The translations under genes were made by a program, and so were the position numbers. The notes under the pieces were generated by a model that worked only from the letters and a program-made list of their open reading frames with translations, was not told where the DNA came from and searched no databases. This document shows, in pieces, positions 22,641 to 34,462 of a DNA stretch of 64,000 bases. Origin of the DNA: Phaeoceros laevis (taxonomy: Eukaryota; Anthocerotophyta; Anthocerotopsida; Notothyladales); contig JBNGIQ010009333.1 in assembly GCA_049999765.1 (NCBI GenBank), forward strand, positions 33,204-97,203, read 5' to 3'. Positions within the stretch are counted from its first letter, which is position 1. Each line of letters begins with the position of its first letter.

Positions 22641-23400
22641 ATGAGGGAAAGCAGCTGCATGACGATGAGGTGGCCTGGACTGCCATGCTTGCGGCGTATG
22701 TTAAGCAAGGTGAAGCAGATAAGGCTTTGCAGCTGTATCAGCAGATGGGGGAGGAAGGTGTAAGCCCAATAGTAGGACCTACGTGGCTGGTCTCCAAGCC
22801 TGTGGTGTCGGTGTTGAGAAAGAATCGGTCACAGTAAAGTGTCTGACAAAAGGGAAGGCAATTCATGCTGATGCCTGGGTGAAGGGTTATAATTCACATC
22901 CCTTCGTGGTCAACTCCCTTGTCACCATGTATGGAAAGTGTGGGAGCATTGTGGATGCTTGGAACATATTCGAGGGATTGTCCATGCATGACGTAGTGTC
23001 ATGGAATGCGATGCTCATGGCGTATGTTCAGCAGGGGCCAAGCAGACAGGCCTTGCAGCTTTTCGGACAAATGCAAGAGGAAGGGAGGAGTTTGGACGAG
23101 AACACCAAGGCATGCATGTGCAACATTAGGTGTAAAAGCTCTTCATTAGCTGCACTGAAACAGCACAGCTGTGCCTGTGGAAGCTTGCTGCTGAGAATGA
23201 ATTCCTCTTCGATCCTGATGTCTAGGTGGTTTGCAGTGCACGGAAGTGCACGAGTGGCTTTGGGGAAAAGATTTCCGTGCGAGTCTTTCCAACTTGTGGC
23301 ACAATACGCCGGACAAGGTAGAGTGTACTGGCGCCTGCCTGGTGGACATGTACTCGAATTGCAGGAGCTTGGAGGGTGCTCGCTAAGTGTTTGAGAACTT
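22630..23400 (+). pseudogene. PPR protein fragment
   Basis: Frames at 22640-22760 (WTAMLAAYVKQGEADKALQL) and 22850-23100 (LVTMYGKCGSIVDAWNIF, VVSWNAMLMAYVQQG) carry PLS-type PPR motifs. PPR proteins bind organellar RNA. The pieces are in two frames and about 40 codons are missing between GKQLH and DDEVAW. The sequence becomes random after 23100. This is a decayed piece, not a gene. Confidence 0.8.
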
Positions 23401-23654
23401 GGAGGGTGTTGCTTGCGAAGTGTTTGAGAGCTTGGACGGTGTTCGCGAAGCGTTTCAGAATCTCTCCAATCTTCATGATTGGTACCTAATCTTATATTAT
23501 AAAAGAATAGGACACTCTTATTAGGAAGCAAGAGAGAGAGTGTTTAAATGGTTTAATTGTGTGGGATGGATGGGCAGATTCAGGTGTTGTTGCAAACCGC
23601 GTGCTCCGAGCGAGCGCGACCGCGCGCGAGCGCGGGGTCGCAAGCGCGGGATAA

Positions 23655-23735
23655 AATAAAGGCAATCCTGGGAGTTGAACCCCAAACCTGCCCTTCCCAC
23701 TCGATAAACCCAACCACATGGGCTACTCCATTATG
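23655..23735 (-). repeat. tRNA-derived SINE head, inverted
   Basis: On the minus strand GGTTCAACTCC (23681-23671) matches the pol III B box. GTAGCCCATGTGGTTGGG (about 23727-23710) is a plausible degenerate A box at the right distance. The flanking GC-rich run (23595-23650) may be its body. Confidence 0.5.
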
Positions 23736-23817
23736 TGGAAATTGTATGTTTAAATTATTTATATGTTTAACTTGTGATGGGTGGGGACGGATGATTGCCG
23801 TCGATGTCGACGGGGCC

Positions 23818-24235
23818 TACACTAGTAGATATATAATTAATTGCATTTTTTATGTTTGTTGATAGATTTTGTTGATAATGTGCTGATACAAGGCTATGAA
23901 AACCGACAATGGATTGATACTATTACAATGGGAAACCAACAATGTGTTGATGTTGTTACAATGGATGTTGATACGATATTGTGCAAGTAGACAAAATCAA
24001 TGTTGTTAAATTGCACATTGAGAAAATGTTGTGCCAACAATGTGGCAATGCCAAATCAATGTCGTCACAGTGTGCATNNNNNNNNNNNNNNNNNNNNNNN
24101 NNNNNNNNNNNNNNNNNNNNNNNNNNNNNNNNNNNNNNNNNNNNNNNNNNNNNNNNNNNNNNNNNNNNNNNNNNNNNTTCAACAATGTTTCGACATTGTG
24201 AATTGGGGATTCAAGTTTGAGATGGAGCACCGCTT
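23818..24235 (+). repeat. dispersed CAATG/TTG-rich repeat, copy 1 (contains a 100-N gap)
   Basis: It matches 35385-35870 in the same orientation over its whole visible length, with a few substitutions. Words such as ACAATGG, TTGATACTATTAC and CAACAATGTGTTGATG recur inside. The N run at 24078-24177 replaces about 100 bp present in copy 2. The preceding CATGATTGGTACCTA of copy 2 is found about 330 bp further upstream here (near 23476), suggesting an insertion that includes the SINE head. Confidence 0.85.
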
Positions 24236-24429
24236 GGTACATTCGCCAAATGGTGTACCTAATTATAGGTCTGATCCCCAAGCTCGTCCACAGGAAGGTA
24301 AGGATTCTTCTCTGTGCTGTAATGTGAAGCTGCCATCTAGGAACCATGGGTTCTCTGCTCTTCTTCTTCTGAGCATTCACAAGCAATTTGTAAATGGTAA
24401 CAGTTTTGAAGTTGAGAAGGGAGGCCCTC

Positions 24430-25112
24430 CCTTAGGCGGCATTGGCTGCTCCTGCTGACCACCTCCACTGGCCAGGGTGGATCTCCAACTGTGATTCTGA
24501 GCTTTTCTCCCACCAGACCTTGCTGAACGTATAGAAATCTGCATGTCCTAATGTCTCATCTGGTGTTAACCATTTCACAGCTTCAACTTGCTGGAGAACA
24601 AGGATGGGAACCAGATCATCCTACTGCTCTACAGAAGTAATGTCCCTGGATCTAATGACACTATCTTCCGCATGTTTTTCATACTGACAAGTGGTAACAC
24701 CTTCTTCACCAATGTGCAGTACAAGATAAGGGTCGGTTGGGGTTACATCCACTGTTTCATCTTCAGAATAATGCCACTTAGTATACCAGTGTTTTTTCTT
24801 CACCTCTGCTGGGTGAGTGAAGGCATCCAAGATGGTTGGCTTCAGACCCGCTGTTACCAAGGTCAAAACTGGCTTTGCACTCCTGGCTATGTTTGGGTAG
24901 GCAGACCTGATCTCTTGCGATGTGTGCCACCTCTCCTCTTCCCAATTCCACAAGTCACCAAGATTAGCAAGGCCACCAATTGCTGCAGTTTTAATTGAAC
25001 CTGATCTTCTAGCCTTGGTCACAAACTCTTCTTTCCACAGCTGACTATTGCCTTGTATTTTTATATAGGAGGCTTCGTCCCGGTTGGAGGGCTCCTTCCA
25101 CACTATGCACAC
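24430..25112 (-). pseudogene. unrecognised protein frame with one TAG
   Basis: An open minus-strand frame of 163 codons (25112-24624) ends at a TAG (24623-24621) after SVEQ. The same frame continues sensibly beyond it (DDLVPILVLQQVEAVKWL, then HADFYTFSKVWWEKS) to about 24440. It is rich in Trp and acidic residues, with no domain I can name. It follows the Plavaka-like N-terminal exons on the same strand, so it could be a second gene of that element. Confidence 0.45.
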
Positions 25113-25234
25113 ATATTCGTATCATATGTGCATGTAACCTGTCAGGTTACACATGAATAAGAGAGTAGCTATTGTTGCATAGATCAGAGCACAATCGACT
25201 TTCCAAGTTTGTGAAGCATAAGACATCAAAACAA

Positions 25235-26337
25235 TTTAAGCAACCCTGACCTTACACCCCTCAGGGTGATCACAAACATATGCATACAACATTGGCACAA
25301 CCAGCTGCTATTGCCCCTGTGGATCACTGATAGGGATCCCTGAAAAGCTGGCCTTCTTGAAAGGTTCAAGCAAAACGCCTAGGCACTCGTGGAAAACTTC
25401 AAGCTTGCGTATGTGAAATTCATGGGATTCAGCCCTCATACCTAAACATATCATCAGGTGTGACCAGTATTACAAGCTAGTGGACACTAGTACTCTGAAC
25501 CTGATAGGATCATAAAACAAAGAAGCTAACCTGCATGGGATCTTAAGATGGGCAAGATGCCTAGTAAGCAATGTCCATCATCCAGCTCCCAGATCTCAGA
25601 ACTTATGTTGGCAATGCTCAATACTACTGGATAGCCACTCACTTTCCTGTCATTTGATAATGTAGTCATGTCACTATATATTATGAGCGGGGCCACAACT
25701 GCTCCTTTGCAATCGATGTGCTTCTGGACAGCAAACACAAACACATGATTCAGCAGGCAAAAAACAGCGATCCTCGTGACAAATGTCATCTACAAGCCTC
25801 AAAGGGACAAACCTCCATATTGTTCCACCAGTCACATGTGTTTGGAGTAGAGTAAATTTGATGACCAAAGTCATCGTGGATTATGCGGGCATGCAGTTGA
25901 AAATTCTCAGCATTCACAGGGGCTGAAAAAATTGCTTGGAGATATCTCACTGGATCTCTGTGATACATGATCAAGTCCTGGGTTTCATCTGGCCTTCTGT
26001 GAACAACATGTTCCGTCCATCCCTGCTGGCTGCCACTATAAAGCTCCTCCTCAAAGAGCTCGACATCCCTAGCTGTGCAAACATGCACATCATTCAAGTC
26101 AAAGTTCTTGTGGAAAAGGACATCAAGTAAGCATGTAGTATCTGATCTCGACAAACCTAACTTGTTTCTACAACACCGGATAAAGTGTACAAGCTGAAAA
26201 GTAGAATCAAACTTGTTCTTTGGACTTGCAACATGCGGCAGAGTTTCTTCATCACTTTCTCTATCTAATGAGACAAGCACATCTGCAGAAGCCTCATTTG
26301 ACTGAACTGCCAGGTTAATTGGAGAAGACTGAGGCAT
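25235..26337 (-). pseudogene. Plavaka-type transposase, N-terminal half, with introns and one TAG
   Basis: Exon 1 (26337-25813) has FHKNFDLNDVH, MYHRDPVRYLQAIFS and NTCDWWNNME, typical of the Plavaka N-terminus. An 89-bp GT-AG intron (25812-25724) leads to GAVVAPLIIYSDMTTLS and ANISSEIW. A donor CAG|GTTAGC (about 25532) and an acceptor near 25445 join the third exon (LEVFHECLGVLLEPFKK, PMLYAYVCDHPEGCKV). One in-frame TAG (25310-25308) lies in the context CAA TAG CAG CTG. The C-terminal half is not on this strand but appears inverted at 20.8-22.6 kb. Confidence 0.78.
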
Positions 26338-26339
26338 GC

Positions 26340-27312
26340 CATGCTCTATGTCTTCATCTAATACATGAAATTCACGTGCTACATGCCCCTCCTGTCGATG
26401 TGCTGATAATTCAGCACCTCAAACTCTACACACGCATGAGGCTTTGTGGCTCGCCAACTGCCTTTTCCCACTGAAAGGACCAGCACAACATATGTCGCAC
26501 ATAAGACTTTTGTTAATCATAGTTGCGCCCATTCCATGATAACTCTTTAGCTCTGGTCAGCTATATTTCCAGCTGCATCAAGTTTCTGTCATTATCAGTC
26601 CACCCATGTAGCACGTTCGCCCAAAGTTACAGACAAAAAAAATGACATGGTTGCACTATATGATTAATTTAAACTCAACTGCACACCTCAGTTCTCAATG
26701 AGAACACTGTCATTTGAGTCACCTTCTCAAGCTATACCAAAGGGCAGCTTCCACCCTCCCTCCTAGCCCAGCTCCTTGCCTGCACGCTATCAAATGACCA
26801 GCCAAAGGAGGTGAATAACAAAGGACAAAGGGAATAGCACATGATTAGTTTAGCAGCTGCTATTGCTTGATGACAATTTAGTAAAGATCTGCTGCTTCAA
26901 GTCCATTTTGCAGACCTGCAGTAAGGAGGATAGTTGAGGCTGGACAGCTCACAAAGGCGATGCTTCTCTTCTCTAGCTCCGGGCCCAGGTAGCCCAGTTG
27001 AGCAACGGAGTCCTTCTTAGTTTTTGCCAAGCCGATGAATGTGACCCCTTGCTGCAGCTTGATTCCCACTTTCCCACTCTATCCGATCCAATTTCCTCGT
27101 TGACAGTATCGATGGTCTCTTGTTTTGACAGTGCTTTCCACCGAGAACGTTGACATGCACAACAAGGGAACAGGCGGGAGCAGGTACCTCCGGCATGCGT
27201 GCCCTATTCTCCACCCTGCTCCGTACAGGTCAGTTAACAACAAAACATTCACATTTGAAAAGTTTGCGTGCGGGAACTTTGTGGACTGAGCCATGTAGAC
27301 TCCACGTGAAAA
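26340..27312. other. no recognisable gene
   Basis: Short frames only. This AT-balanced sequence lies between the minus-strand transposase half and the plus-strand coiled-coil gene and could hold a promoter, but no motif stands out. Confidence 0.4.
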
Positions 27313-28507
27313 ATGGAGCTCGCTGGCAAGATTCGGAGCATGATTGGAGCATTTGCCCCAGGTTCCTTGAGAAGCAAACATCCTAGAAGGTCCAGCAGTC
27401 AGCAGTCCTTGTCAGCACGGGAGGCAACAAATCGATTGAAGGATAGATCACTGGAGGATGTGAATGAAGTTTCTGACTCCCTCCAAGAGAATTCTCCTAC
27501 ACAAAATCACGCACAATTCTTAGGAGAAGAACATGTGCGAATTGTGAGACAACGTGTCAATCATCTAATTGAAGAAGCCAACTTGGCTAGAGGTGGTCAG
27601 GAAGCTCGTACAAAATCATCGGCTCGTACACCTAACAACCAGGAACCAGTAGAGCAACAAGAACCAGTAGTAGAGCAAGAGGCACCAGATGCATTTGAGA
27701 GACTCCATTATGAAAAATTGAGGAAGGACAATCGGCATCTCCGGAGGGACAATCACGAATTGCAGAAATGTGCGTGAGATGCTTGGGAGCGACTGAAGGT
27801 GCTGCTTGATCATGTTCAGCTCGAGCTGGTCAAAGAAAAGTCCAAACAGGTCTTCTCAGTGTTCCTTCGAGGAATGGGCCCTCATGCAAACCTCTATCCC
27901 GAAGAAGACAACCTGATAGCTGCATTCTTAGCTGCCTTTGGAATTGGAGAAGAGGATGCTGACCGTGAGAAAGTCCTGGAGTTCCAAAAGGCTTGGAACG
28001 CTGGGAAGGATGGCTTGAGGGGGCCTATTATGAAGAAACTGAGAGAGCGCCGGGGTGAGATGTCCAGAGCGCCGGGGTGAGATGTCCAGAGAGTGTAAGG
28101 AAGAATTTTATCGTGTGTTGAATCTGCCAAAGCCTCACGAAAATGACGGTGATGATGCTAAGGAAAATTGGAGACAGGAACTGTTTAGAGTTTGCGCAGG
28201 AGATTCGTGGCGATGCAAGATCTATGGGACGCATACAGATCCATTCGGCTCTGCTACAGTACATGGCGCTATTTCACGGGTCATGAAGGGGTTGTGTTAT
28301 GATAAGAATGAAGCGACTGTTGTCACATTGCAACAGGCCGGTTTCTTCTTTTACATTCTGGAGCTGGCTACGCGAGGGGAAGTTATGGACTCCAGACAGA
28401 CAAGGAAGAATGCCAAGGAGATGCTGAAGTATCAGACTGCAATCATGCAGGCTAGGTCTTCTATGAGAGTGATTCAAGTTGTACTAAATCTAGGCACGGA
28501 AGAGTGA
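27313..28507 (+). pseudogene. unrecognised coiled-coil protein gene with a TGA and a duplication
   Basis: The frame opens at ATG 27313 and continues to a TGA (27775-27777), then onward in the same frame to about 28067. There a 22-bp tandem duplication (28046-28067, 28068-28089) shifts it. The shifted frame ends with a TGA at 28505-28507. Repaired conceptually, the product is about 390 residues: a polar Ser/Gln-rich N-terminus, a coiled coil around residues 60-150 (YEKLRKDNRHLRRDNHELQK), and a mixed C-terminal domain (CAGDSWRCKIYGTHTDPFGS, LQQAGFFFYILELATRGE). I do not recognise the family. Two lesions only suggest recent decay or assembly error. Confidence 0.5.
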
Positions 28508-28509
28508 CT

Positions 28510-28860
28510 CCTGTATTTCAATTTTTATGTCCATAAGTGCTGCCCGATTCGCAGCGATGCAATGCAATTCAACCTTGTCTCTCTTGTCTTCCCTGAGTTG
28601 TGGCTTCCATCTTGTTACCCTGACAGTAGTCTGTACACTGTGCTGTTCACCATTGGAACTGTGCAAGGTGAGGCAAACATGCAAGCTTTGGAAGGGACAG
28701 GTTTTCTCGGGACTTTGCACTTTCTTGCAAAGACTACCAGATCCCTCTCGCAGCGAGAGACTAACGGAATTGCCAACGTTGTGAAGTTGCAGGAGGAACT
28801 AGTGATATAATTTTGGTACTCGCCTACCTTTTCTCATCAGGTCCTGTTACCAGTTCCACA
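28510..28860. other. no recognisable gene
   Basis: Spacer between the coiled-coil gene and the exon-like series to its right. The small frames here look random. Confidence 0.4.
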
Positions 28861-28877
28861 CCTCCGGCCGTTACTAG

Positions 28878-30350
28878 TTGTCATCTGCAAAATGTATCGA
28901 GGAAAAAGGTCGTCAATTTTGTGAGCTTCTGGAAAATGCAGCGGCAGCTGTGCACACCCTGCTAGACCAAGAGCTGGCAGGCCTGCAAAGGGGGACATCC
29001 AGATATGCTCGTTCACAGGGTGATACAAATGAAATGCATAACAGCAGCTACTCGTCTCCACAAAATGCATTAAGCGTGTTCAGGGCATTGGATTATGTTC
29101 GGAAGTCTTCAAGTAAATTTGTACAGTCGACCTGGAATGCTTACGTCTCAAGCTCCTGTTCAGCAGCAGCCGCCAGTCACAACTATCGTACTTTAAACAA
29201 GATGCTTGGGCATATTTTGCACCTTTTTTGTATGTTTGCTACCAAATGCCTCAAGTATCTGTTCCTTGACCTTTCAAGACATGTCAATCTTTGTGGTTCC
29301 TGTTACGGTCCACATCATTATCTTGCTTATTAACCTGCGCACCTTGTTCTTGCTACAACCAGGCAGGCTTCAGTGATTCCGAAGCAGACGTGATTTCCAA
29401 AGGCCAGAAGTCAGTTGCAGTTGCAGCAGTTGCTGCTCTAAGGCTCTCAGTTATTGCGCACGGCGAAACTGAGGTATTGGGAGTGTTGAGAGCACTTTTT
29501 TAGTGTCTTGAGCTGGAAATCAGTCTGGCTCCACAAATGATGGTGGAGAATGTTGTAGTTGCTCATCTGAACTCTAGGATACAGCTTTAAAAGTCAGGGC
29601 ATAGCACTGCTTACCTGTGATCTGCATGTGATTGTATGTCAGAGACAAGTACTTGTACTAAGGGACATTATACAACAGAGTCCTATCGACACAGAGGAGC
29701 TTCGGTGGCTCATGTCATCCACATACAACATGGGTTTTCCAGATATTCAACGCTGCAAAATATGAGCTGGTGAGGTCCTTATAGACGGTCTGTATCACTG
29801 GAGCAGAGCATGTACACTTAATGGAAACTTGCGAAGCCCTCGTCAACTAGTCCGACTTTGGGTCAAGGTACTTATTGGATCATTCCAAGTTCATCCAGAA
29901 TACTTCGTATTATCTGCTCTTTATTTGATATTGTGCACTGTAACTAAGACCAAAACTTGCGCAGGAGACAAACAAGGAGGCACAACGCGTCTTGTTTGAC
30001 TCATTGTGCAACATTCAGCCCCCTTTGTCATCTAGCACCTTTGCGATACTGATGCAAGAGGTAAAGACAGCTGGCCACTCCACTTGGCATGTCAAAGTTC
30101 TGGTATGCTTTTTATTGAAGGCTATAAATAACAATCTTGTATTAGTGGAGCAGGAACTGTCAGCTTATAATGCCTTGGAGCTGGTCGACGAACCTTCAAG
30201 GAGACATGATCCTATTAAAGAACACCCAAAAAGCACATCACTGTTCTCCTCTGACCTCTTTGGACAAGAGGCTACAGGTCTTCTGCTGGATGTTGCAGAC
30301 TTAGCAGCATTGAAAGTGAGAAACATTACATAAATACTCGGGCTTTATTA
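28878..30350 (+). pseudogene. exon-like segments, gene not certain (possibly upstream UTP10)
   Basis: Coding-looking pieces flanked by splice-like sites include 28900-29165 (ELLENAAAAVHTLLDQELAGL), 29363-29473 (SKGQKSVAVAAVAALRLSV, then GAG|GTATTG), about 29650-29850 (DTEELRWLMSSTYNMG, frame shifting near 29740) and 29965-30320 (EAQRVLFDSLCNIQP). Helical, Ala/Leu-rich composition fits a HEAT-repeat protein. The order and strand match the UTP10 segment that follows. I cannot show that all pieces are UTP10, and a second captured gene is possible. Confidence 0.4.
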
Positions 30351-30362
30351 CGCCTTCACCGT

Positions 30363-33170
30363 TTGGCTAGTGCTCATGTTTCAGCTACACGGGTGCGTGC
30401 AGGGTTACTCCGAGTTGCAAGAAGAGATTCGGACCTCCTATTTGATTTTGCTGCAGCTCGGGGTGATGCCAGAAATCACGCTCTGGCATTGTTGACTGCT
30501 GCTGGAAAGTTGTTCCCTCAAAAAATTCTCAGTCACGTCATCGACAGTTTTGGAGTACACAACAGATAACATCAAGCTTCGTTGCGAAGCAGCTGCGTGC
30601 ATCAGCGCTGCCTGCACCAGATTAGGAATCTCTTCTTTAGGTAGGGTCTATTTGTCAGGAAATAGTCTGAGAGTCCACTGTCTTGTGAACCTTGCAAACC
30701 GTCAGAAGCATTACAGTCAGCATTTTTTGTTCATTGGTACTAATCAGTGGGATTGTGTGCCTCCTTAAGGACTCAAGACGAGATCTATTGACACCCCATC
30801 TCGTGCATGATACCTATGTTGGTCTTATGGAGCAGGTTCTGCTTCACTTGCAGTTGTCTGGTAGGAGCTCAGTAGCGGCATTCCATTCTCAGAAGTTGAG
30901 GAAAGGAGCACAGGAAGCCGCATACTTGCTTCTTGATGTACTTGTTGACCTTATGGCCCCCGCCACTTTTGCAAAGAGCATTGCCTCCTTGTTGAAGCAT
31001 CCTGATACAAGGATTCGGCGCAAGGCAAGAAGTCTTTTCCCGAGTGAGGTTTTTTTGACTCCATGGGATCTGACTGTGCGAGGTGAGGTTGCTGAAAGAG
31101 GTATTTCCTTTGTTGCAGGTACTATGGCTCTTTACAGCAAAGATGGTGCGTCAAGATCAAACTGCTGACATTGGCAAAAAGAAAACTAAAGCTCTCACGG
31201 ACAAAGAAGGAAGAGACGAGGTGTTTGATTTTGGAGATAGTGACATGCACGATGTAATGGTGACTGAGATCATGGGAGTGCTAGCTGAAAGTGGAGGAGA
31301 CGCTTCTTTAAGCACCAAGCTTGCAGCAATTCTCGCTCTTGATATATATGCTCAGAATTATTGTGGGAGCTCTTTTGAAATTTTCGTGTCTTGTATCCCT
31401 GCCCTGGTTGCTAATTTCGAGATGTCTGGCAAGTCACTAGGAGCAGCAGCTATATGTTGTACAGCTTCCATATTCCGGCTTCTTGGTCCTAAGGCATTGC
31501 CAGCTCTTTCCGACATTGTTGGTGAGATATTGAAAATAGCTGAGCGCCTGAGGGGCAAGACATGTGATACAGACATGAGGGATGATGAGGGTGTATCCAA
31601 GATATTTCTGGCCATTCTTGTAGCACTCCAAGCTCTGGTGGAGAAGCTTGGATTATTCTTAAGTCCGTACTTGTATGAAATTGTCGGAGTAGTTGTTCTC
31701 CAGCAGGATTTTGTTACCTCCGGTATTGTGGAAGTGAGCAGTAATACTGCAGCTTTAAGGAGGTTACTTTCCGACAAAATACCGGTAAGCGAGCAGTTTT
31801 ACTTCCCTATTTTGTACAGGTATTAGGATTTTTGGTGCTTTGAAAGTTCAAAAATTCTCTCTAACACAGAGTGCGCCATTTACAGGCCCGTTTACTACTG
31901 GATCCTCTAGTGAACTCCTATGAAAAAGCGTTAGTTGCAGGAGAAGTTTCTACATCTGCTCTTTTTCAGATGGTTGCCCAATTAGCGTCGAATCTGGATA
32001 GGAACTCCCTTATCATGGCAAGACTTTCAACTTATGTCTTCTTGCCTTGGACCTGCGCCGGCAACTTCCAGCATCATTTTCATCTGTGAGCAATGTGGAG
32101 ACAGAGGTGGTGGGGGCACTGGTGGCCCTAGTTATGAAACTTGGGGAGAGCACATTTAGGCCCCTATTCGTCAAGGCAATAGAATGGGCTCAGAGCACTT
32201 CCATCGATGGCACAGATATCACAGGGTACAATGTGCACAGAAGCATTGCATTTTACAGGCTTGTGAACGAGCTGGCCAACAAGTTAAGGTAATGAATCTC
32301 ATAGTATTGCAGACAAGGAAGAACCAGGTAGCTCAATGCAAGTGTTTTAATTTTTGAGATAGATGGTTAGGGGCTGTTAAGATCACTGGAAAGGTAATGC
32401 CACAGGCTCTTATGCCAGTGTCCCTAACAGAACTTCATCCCAAGTGATGGTATCTGGCTCCGTGTTAACTGTATAGCTGCTTCCTTGTGCTAGGTCGTTT
32501 TTCGTCCCCTACTTCCGGTATTTTCTGGATGGATGTGTTTATCAGCTAACTAGTGGTAAGGATATTAAAGAACAGAAGATAGCCAATCCGAAGAAGAAAC
32601 GGAAACAGGTGTCACAGGACACTGTATCCCCGCAAGAGTAGCATGTGCGAGTGCTAGTTGGTCTCAGCGCTAGAGAAGTGCTTCGTGTACGATACAGTAT
32701 CCCTCCTGGATGCTCCAAGGTTCCAGGTAAAGCCTGTAATTGACACGGCTTGGTTGACTCTCTGTTTGCGTGTGTGCGTGTGTGCTGGTCTCGCGTTGGT
32801 GATTGTTTTGCAGCTCCTTCTGAAGCCTCTCGTCCTGCAACTTGGGGCAGTAGCTCCGTCGTCCTCTGATGAGCTGTTGGATGTCCCGACTGAGAAGGAC
32901 ATGGATGAAGTTTTAGTGTCTTGTCTAGGGCACATGGCTTTGGCCGCTGGGACAGATCTACTGTGGCAGCAACTAAATCACAAGGTAGCCTATTTTCTCT
33001 CGTTCTTGAGTAGGTCGACTTGTGGGAATTTCTTGTGTGCAGCATACACACTAATTGTTTTGCTGCGTTGGTTGTTGTTGATGGAGCAGGTCTTGATGCA
33101 AACTCGCAGCAAGAATGTGCGGACACGTCTGCTAAGTTTGCAAGTGGTGGGCTTTTTGGTCCAAAGGTTG
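30363..33170 (+). pseudogene. UTP10: UTP10/HEATR1-like rRNA-processing factor, both ends missing
   Basis: UTP10 is a large nucleolar HEAT-repeat subunit of the small-subunit processome. Successive exons match its C-terminal half: RNHALALLTAAGKLFPQKIL (about 30470-30530), KSIASLLKHPDTRIRRKAR (30970-31030), LAAILALDIYAQNY with FRLLGPKALPALSDIVGEIL (31320-31540), then VEKLGLFLSPYLYEI. The BP28CT domain follows from 31886 (LLLDPLVNSYEKALVAGE, STFRPLFVKAIEWAQ), then FFVPYFRYFLDGCV (about 32496) and VLMQTRSKNVRTRLLSLQVV (33093-33150). Splice sites are clear, for example donor at 31787 and acceptor at 31885. A one-base shift near 32017-32021 breaks the BP28CT exon. Sequence stops at REEYLVL. The usual last 50 or so residues and the N-terminal half are absent. 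Confidence 0.85.
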
Positions 33171-33374
33171 AGGGAGGAGTATTTGGTGCTGTTTGTCTCC
33201 ACATGCAACAACTCAGGTCAGGCTCCATGTTCACATGTATGTCATGCAAAAGCGATTCCTTAGTTCATCAGCGGTATTTTGCAAGGCCTGGAACATGTTT
33301 TACCGATGTCGTGTCTGTGACATCTTGCAGCTTCATCTGCCTTCAGTTTGTAGTCTTACATGGTGGTTTGCCAG

Positions 33375-34462
33375 GAAGTCTCTGCCTCGGCGCTGAAGGC
33401 AAGTCGTGACGCTGCCACCCAGTCAAGTGACTTCAGTATCCTCTCAGTCTTGGACGCGCAGGTAGTTTTCAAACGTTTTCGAAGCTGAATGATCACATAG
33501 AGCTTGTTGTAAAGTCATAAGTATGAGAGCAGTGATGTGGAGTTTTGGTTGTATTGCAGCTATTTGAAAGTTCTGCGATGATGAGCGCAGCTGCAGTAAC
33601 TGCGCTCCTTTCAGCTTTAAGGACAATTTCAAATAATGCATTAATAGGGGTTACTACCGAGGTTGGCTCAGTTGCATCTGGCAGCAGTAGTGCTGTTCCT
33701 AGCCCAGTAAATGCACAGCCACCAATGAAGTTGTTTGGTTTGGAGAGGATGACCGCAACACTTTCACACAATCTACACAGTATGTCCCTTATCTACTTGT
33801 TGTAGTCTAGCATGGACAGCCCTAACGATTGGTAGCTCTAGTAGTTGATGGTCGACCACCTCCTTAGGTTCAAATTTTCAGAGTTCAATCCTAGAGTCGT
33901 TTCTACCATTATTGTTGTGAACCTCATTTCACATGAAACATGTAGCTCATTGACCTAGGGCTCTGGCAGCACTAAAGTTCTAACTGATGTTTATGTATTA
34001 TTCTCAGGAGCGGAGCATCTATGGGATCAGTATACTGCCCATCTCCTTGAGGTATGTATCTGTTGCATGACTATTGAGGTCTTCTATTTGCAGTGGTTGC
34101 ACAGGGGACAAGGGTACTTTGTTCTGACACATGCTCTTATCTGCATATAGTTGGCGCAGCATGAGAGCCCACATGTGCAAGCTTCTGCTCTTGATGCCCT
34201 GGATCAATCTATTTGCTTAGTATTAGCTTGTAATCAGATTAGACGAGATGATAACAAGGATGGCTTTGCTGACGATCTGGAAGAGCCAATGGCCACTGGA
34301 CGTGAAACTATTGGGAGTTCTGGCCCTGGCACTGTGCGGTTAGTCCAAAACAGTGCAGGGAGTTTTCAGTTGGATGCCTTTGAGTGTGCAGTTATTTCGC
34401 CACTGGTTACGTTATATACATTGAGCCAAGATGTAGAAACTCGCATTGGTGTGTTGAAGATC
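33375..34462 (+). pseudogene. MON2: MON2-like trafficking protein, internal exons only
   Basis: MON2 is a Sec7/BIG-related scaffold of the trans-Golgi and endosomes. Four exons join in phase: 33375-33461 (SDFSILSVLDAQ), 33560-33779 (LFESSAMMSAAAVTALLSAL, FGLERMTATLSHNLH), 34008-34051 (AEHLWDQYTAHLLE) and from 34151 (SALDALDQSICLVLA, FECAVISPLVTLYTLS, RIGVLKIL). All borders follow GT-AG. The upstream neighbour is truncated UTP10 about 200 bp away. The last exon fuses directly to PPR sequence at about 34463 through the shared TTGCCTCCTGAAGGCTTGTT. N-terminal DCB/HUS parts and the C-terminus are missing. Confidence 0.88.
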
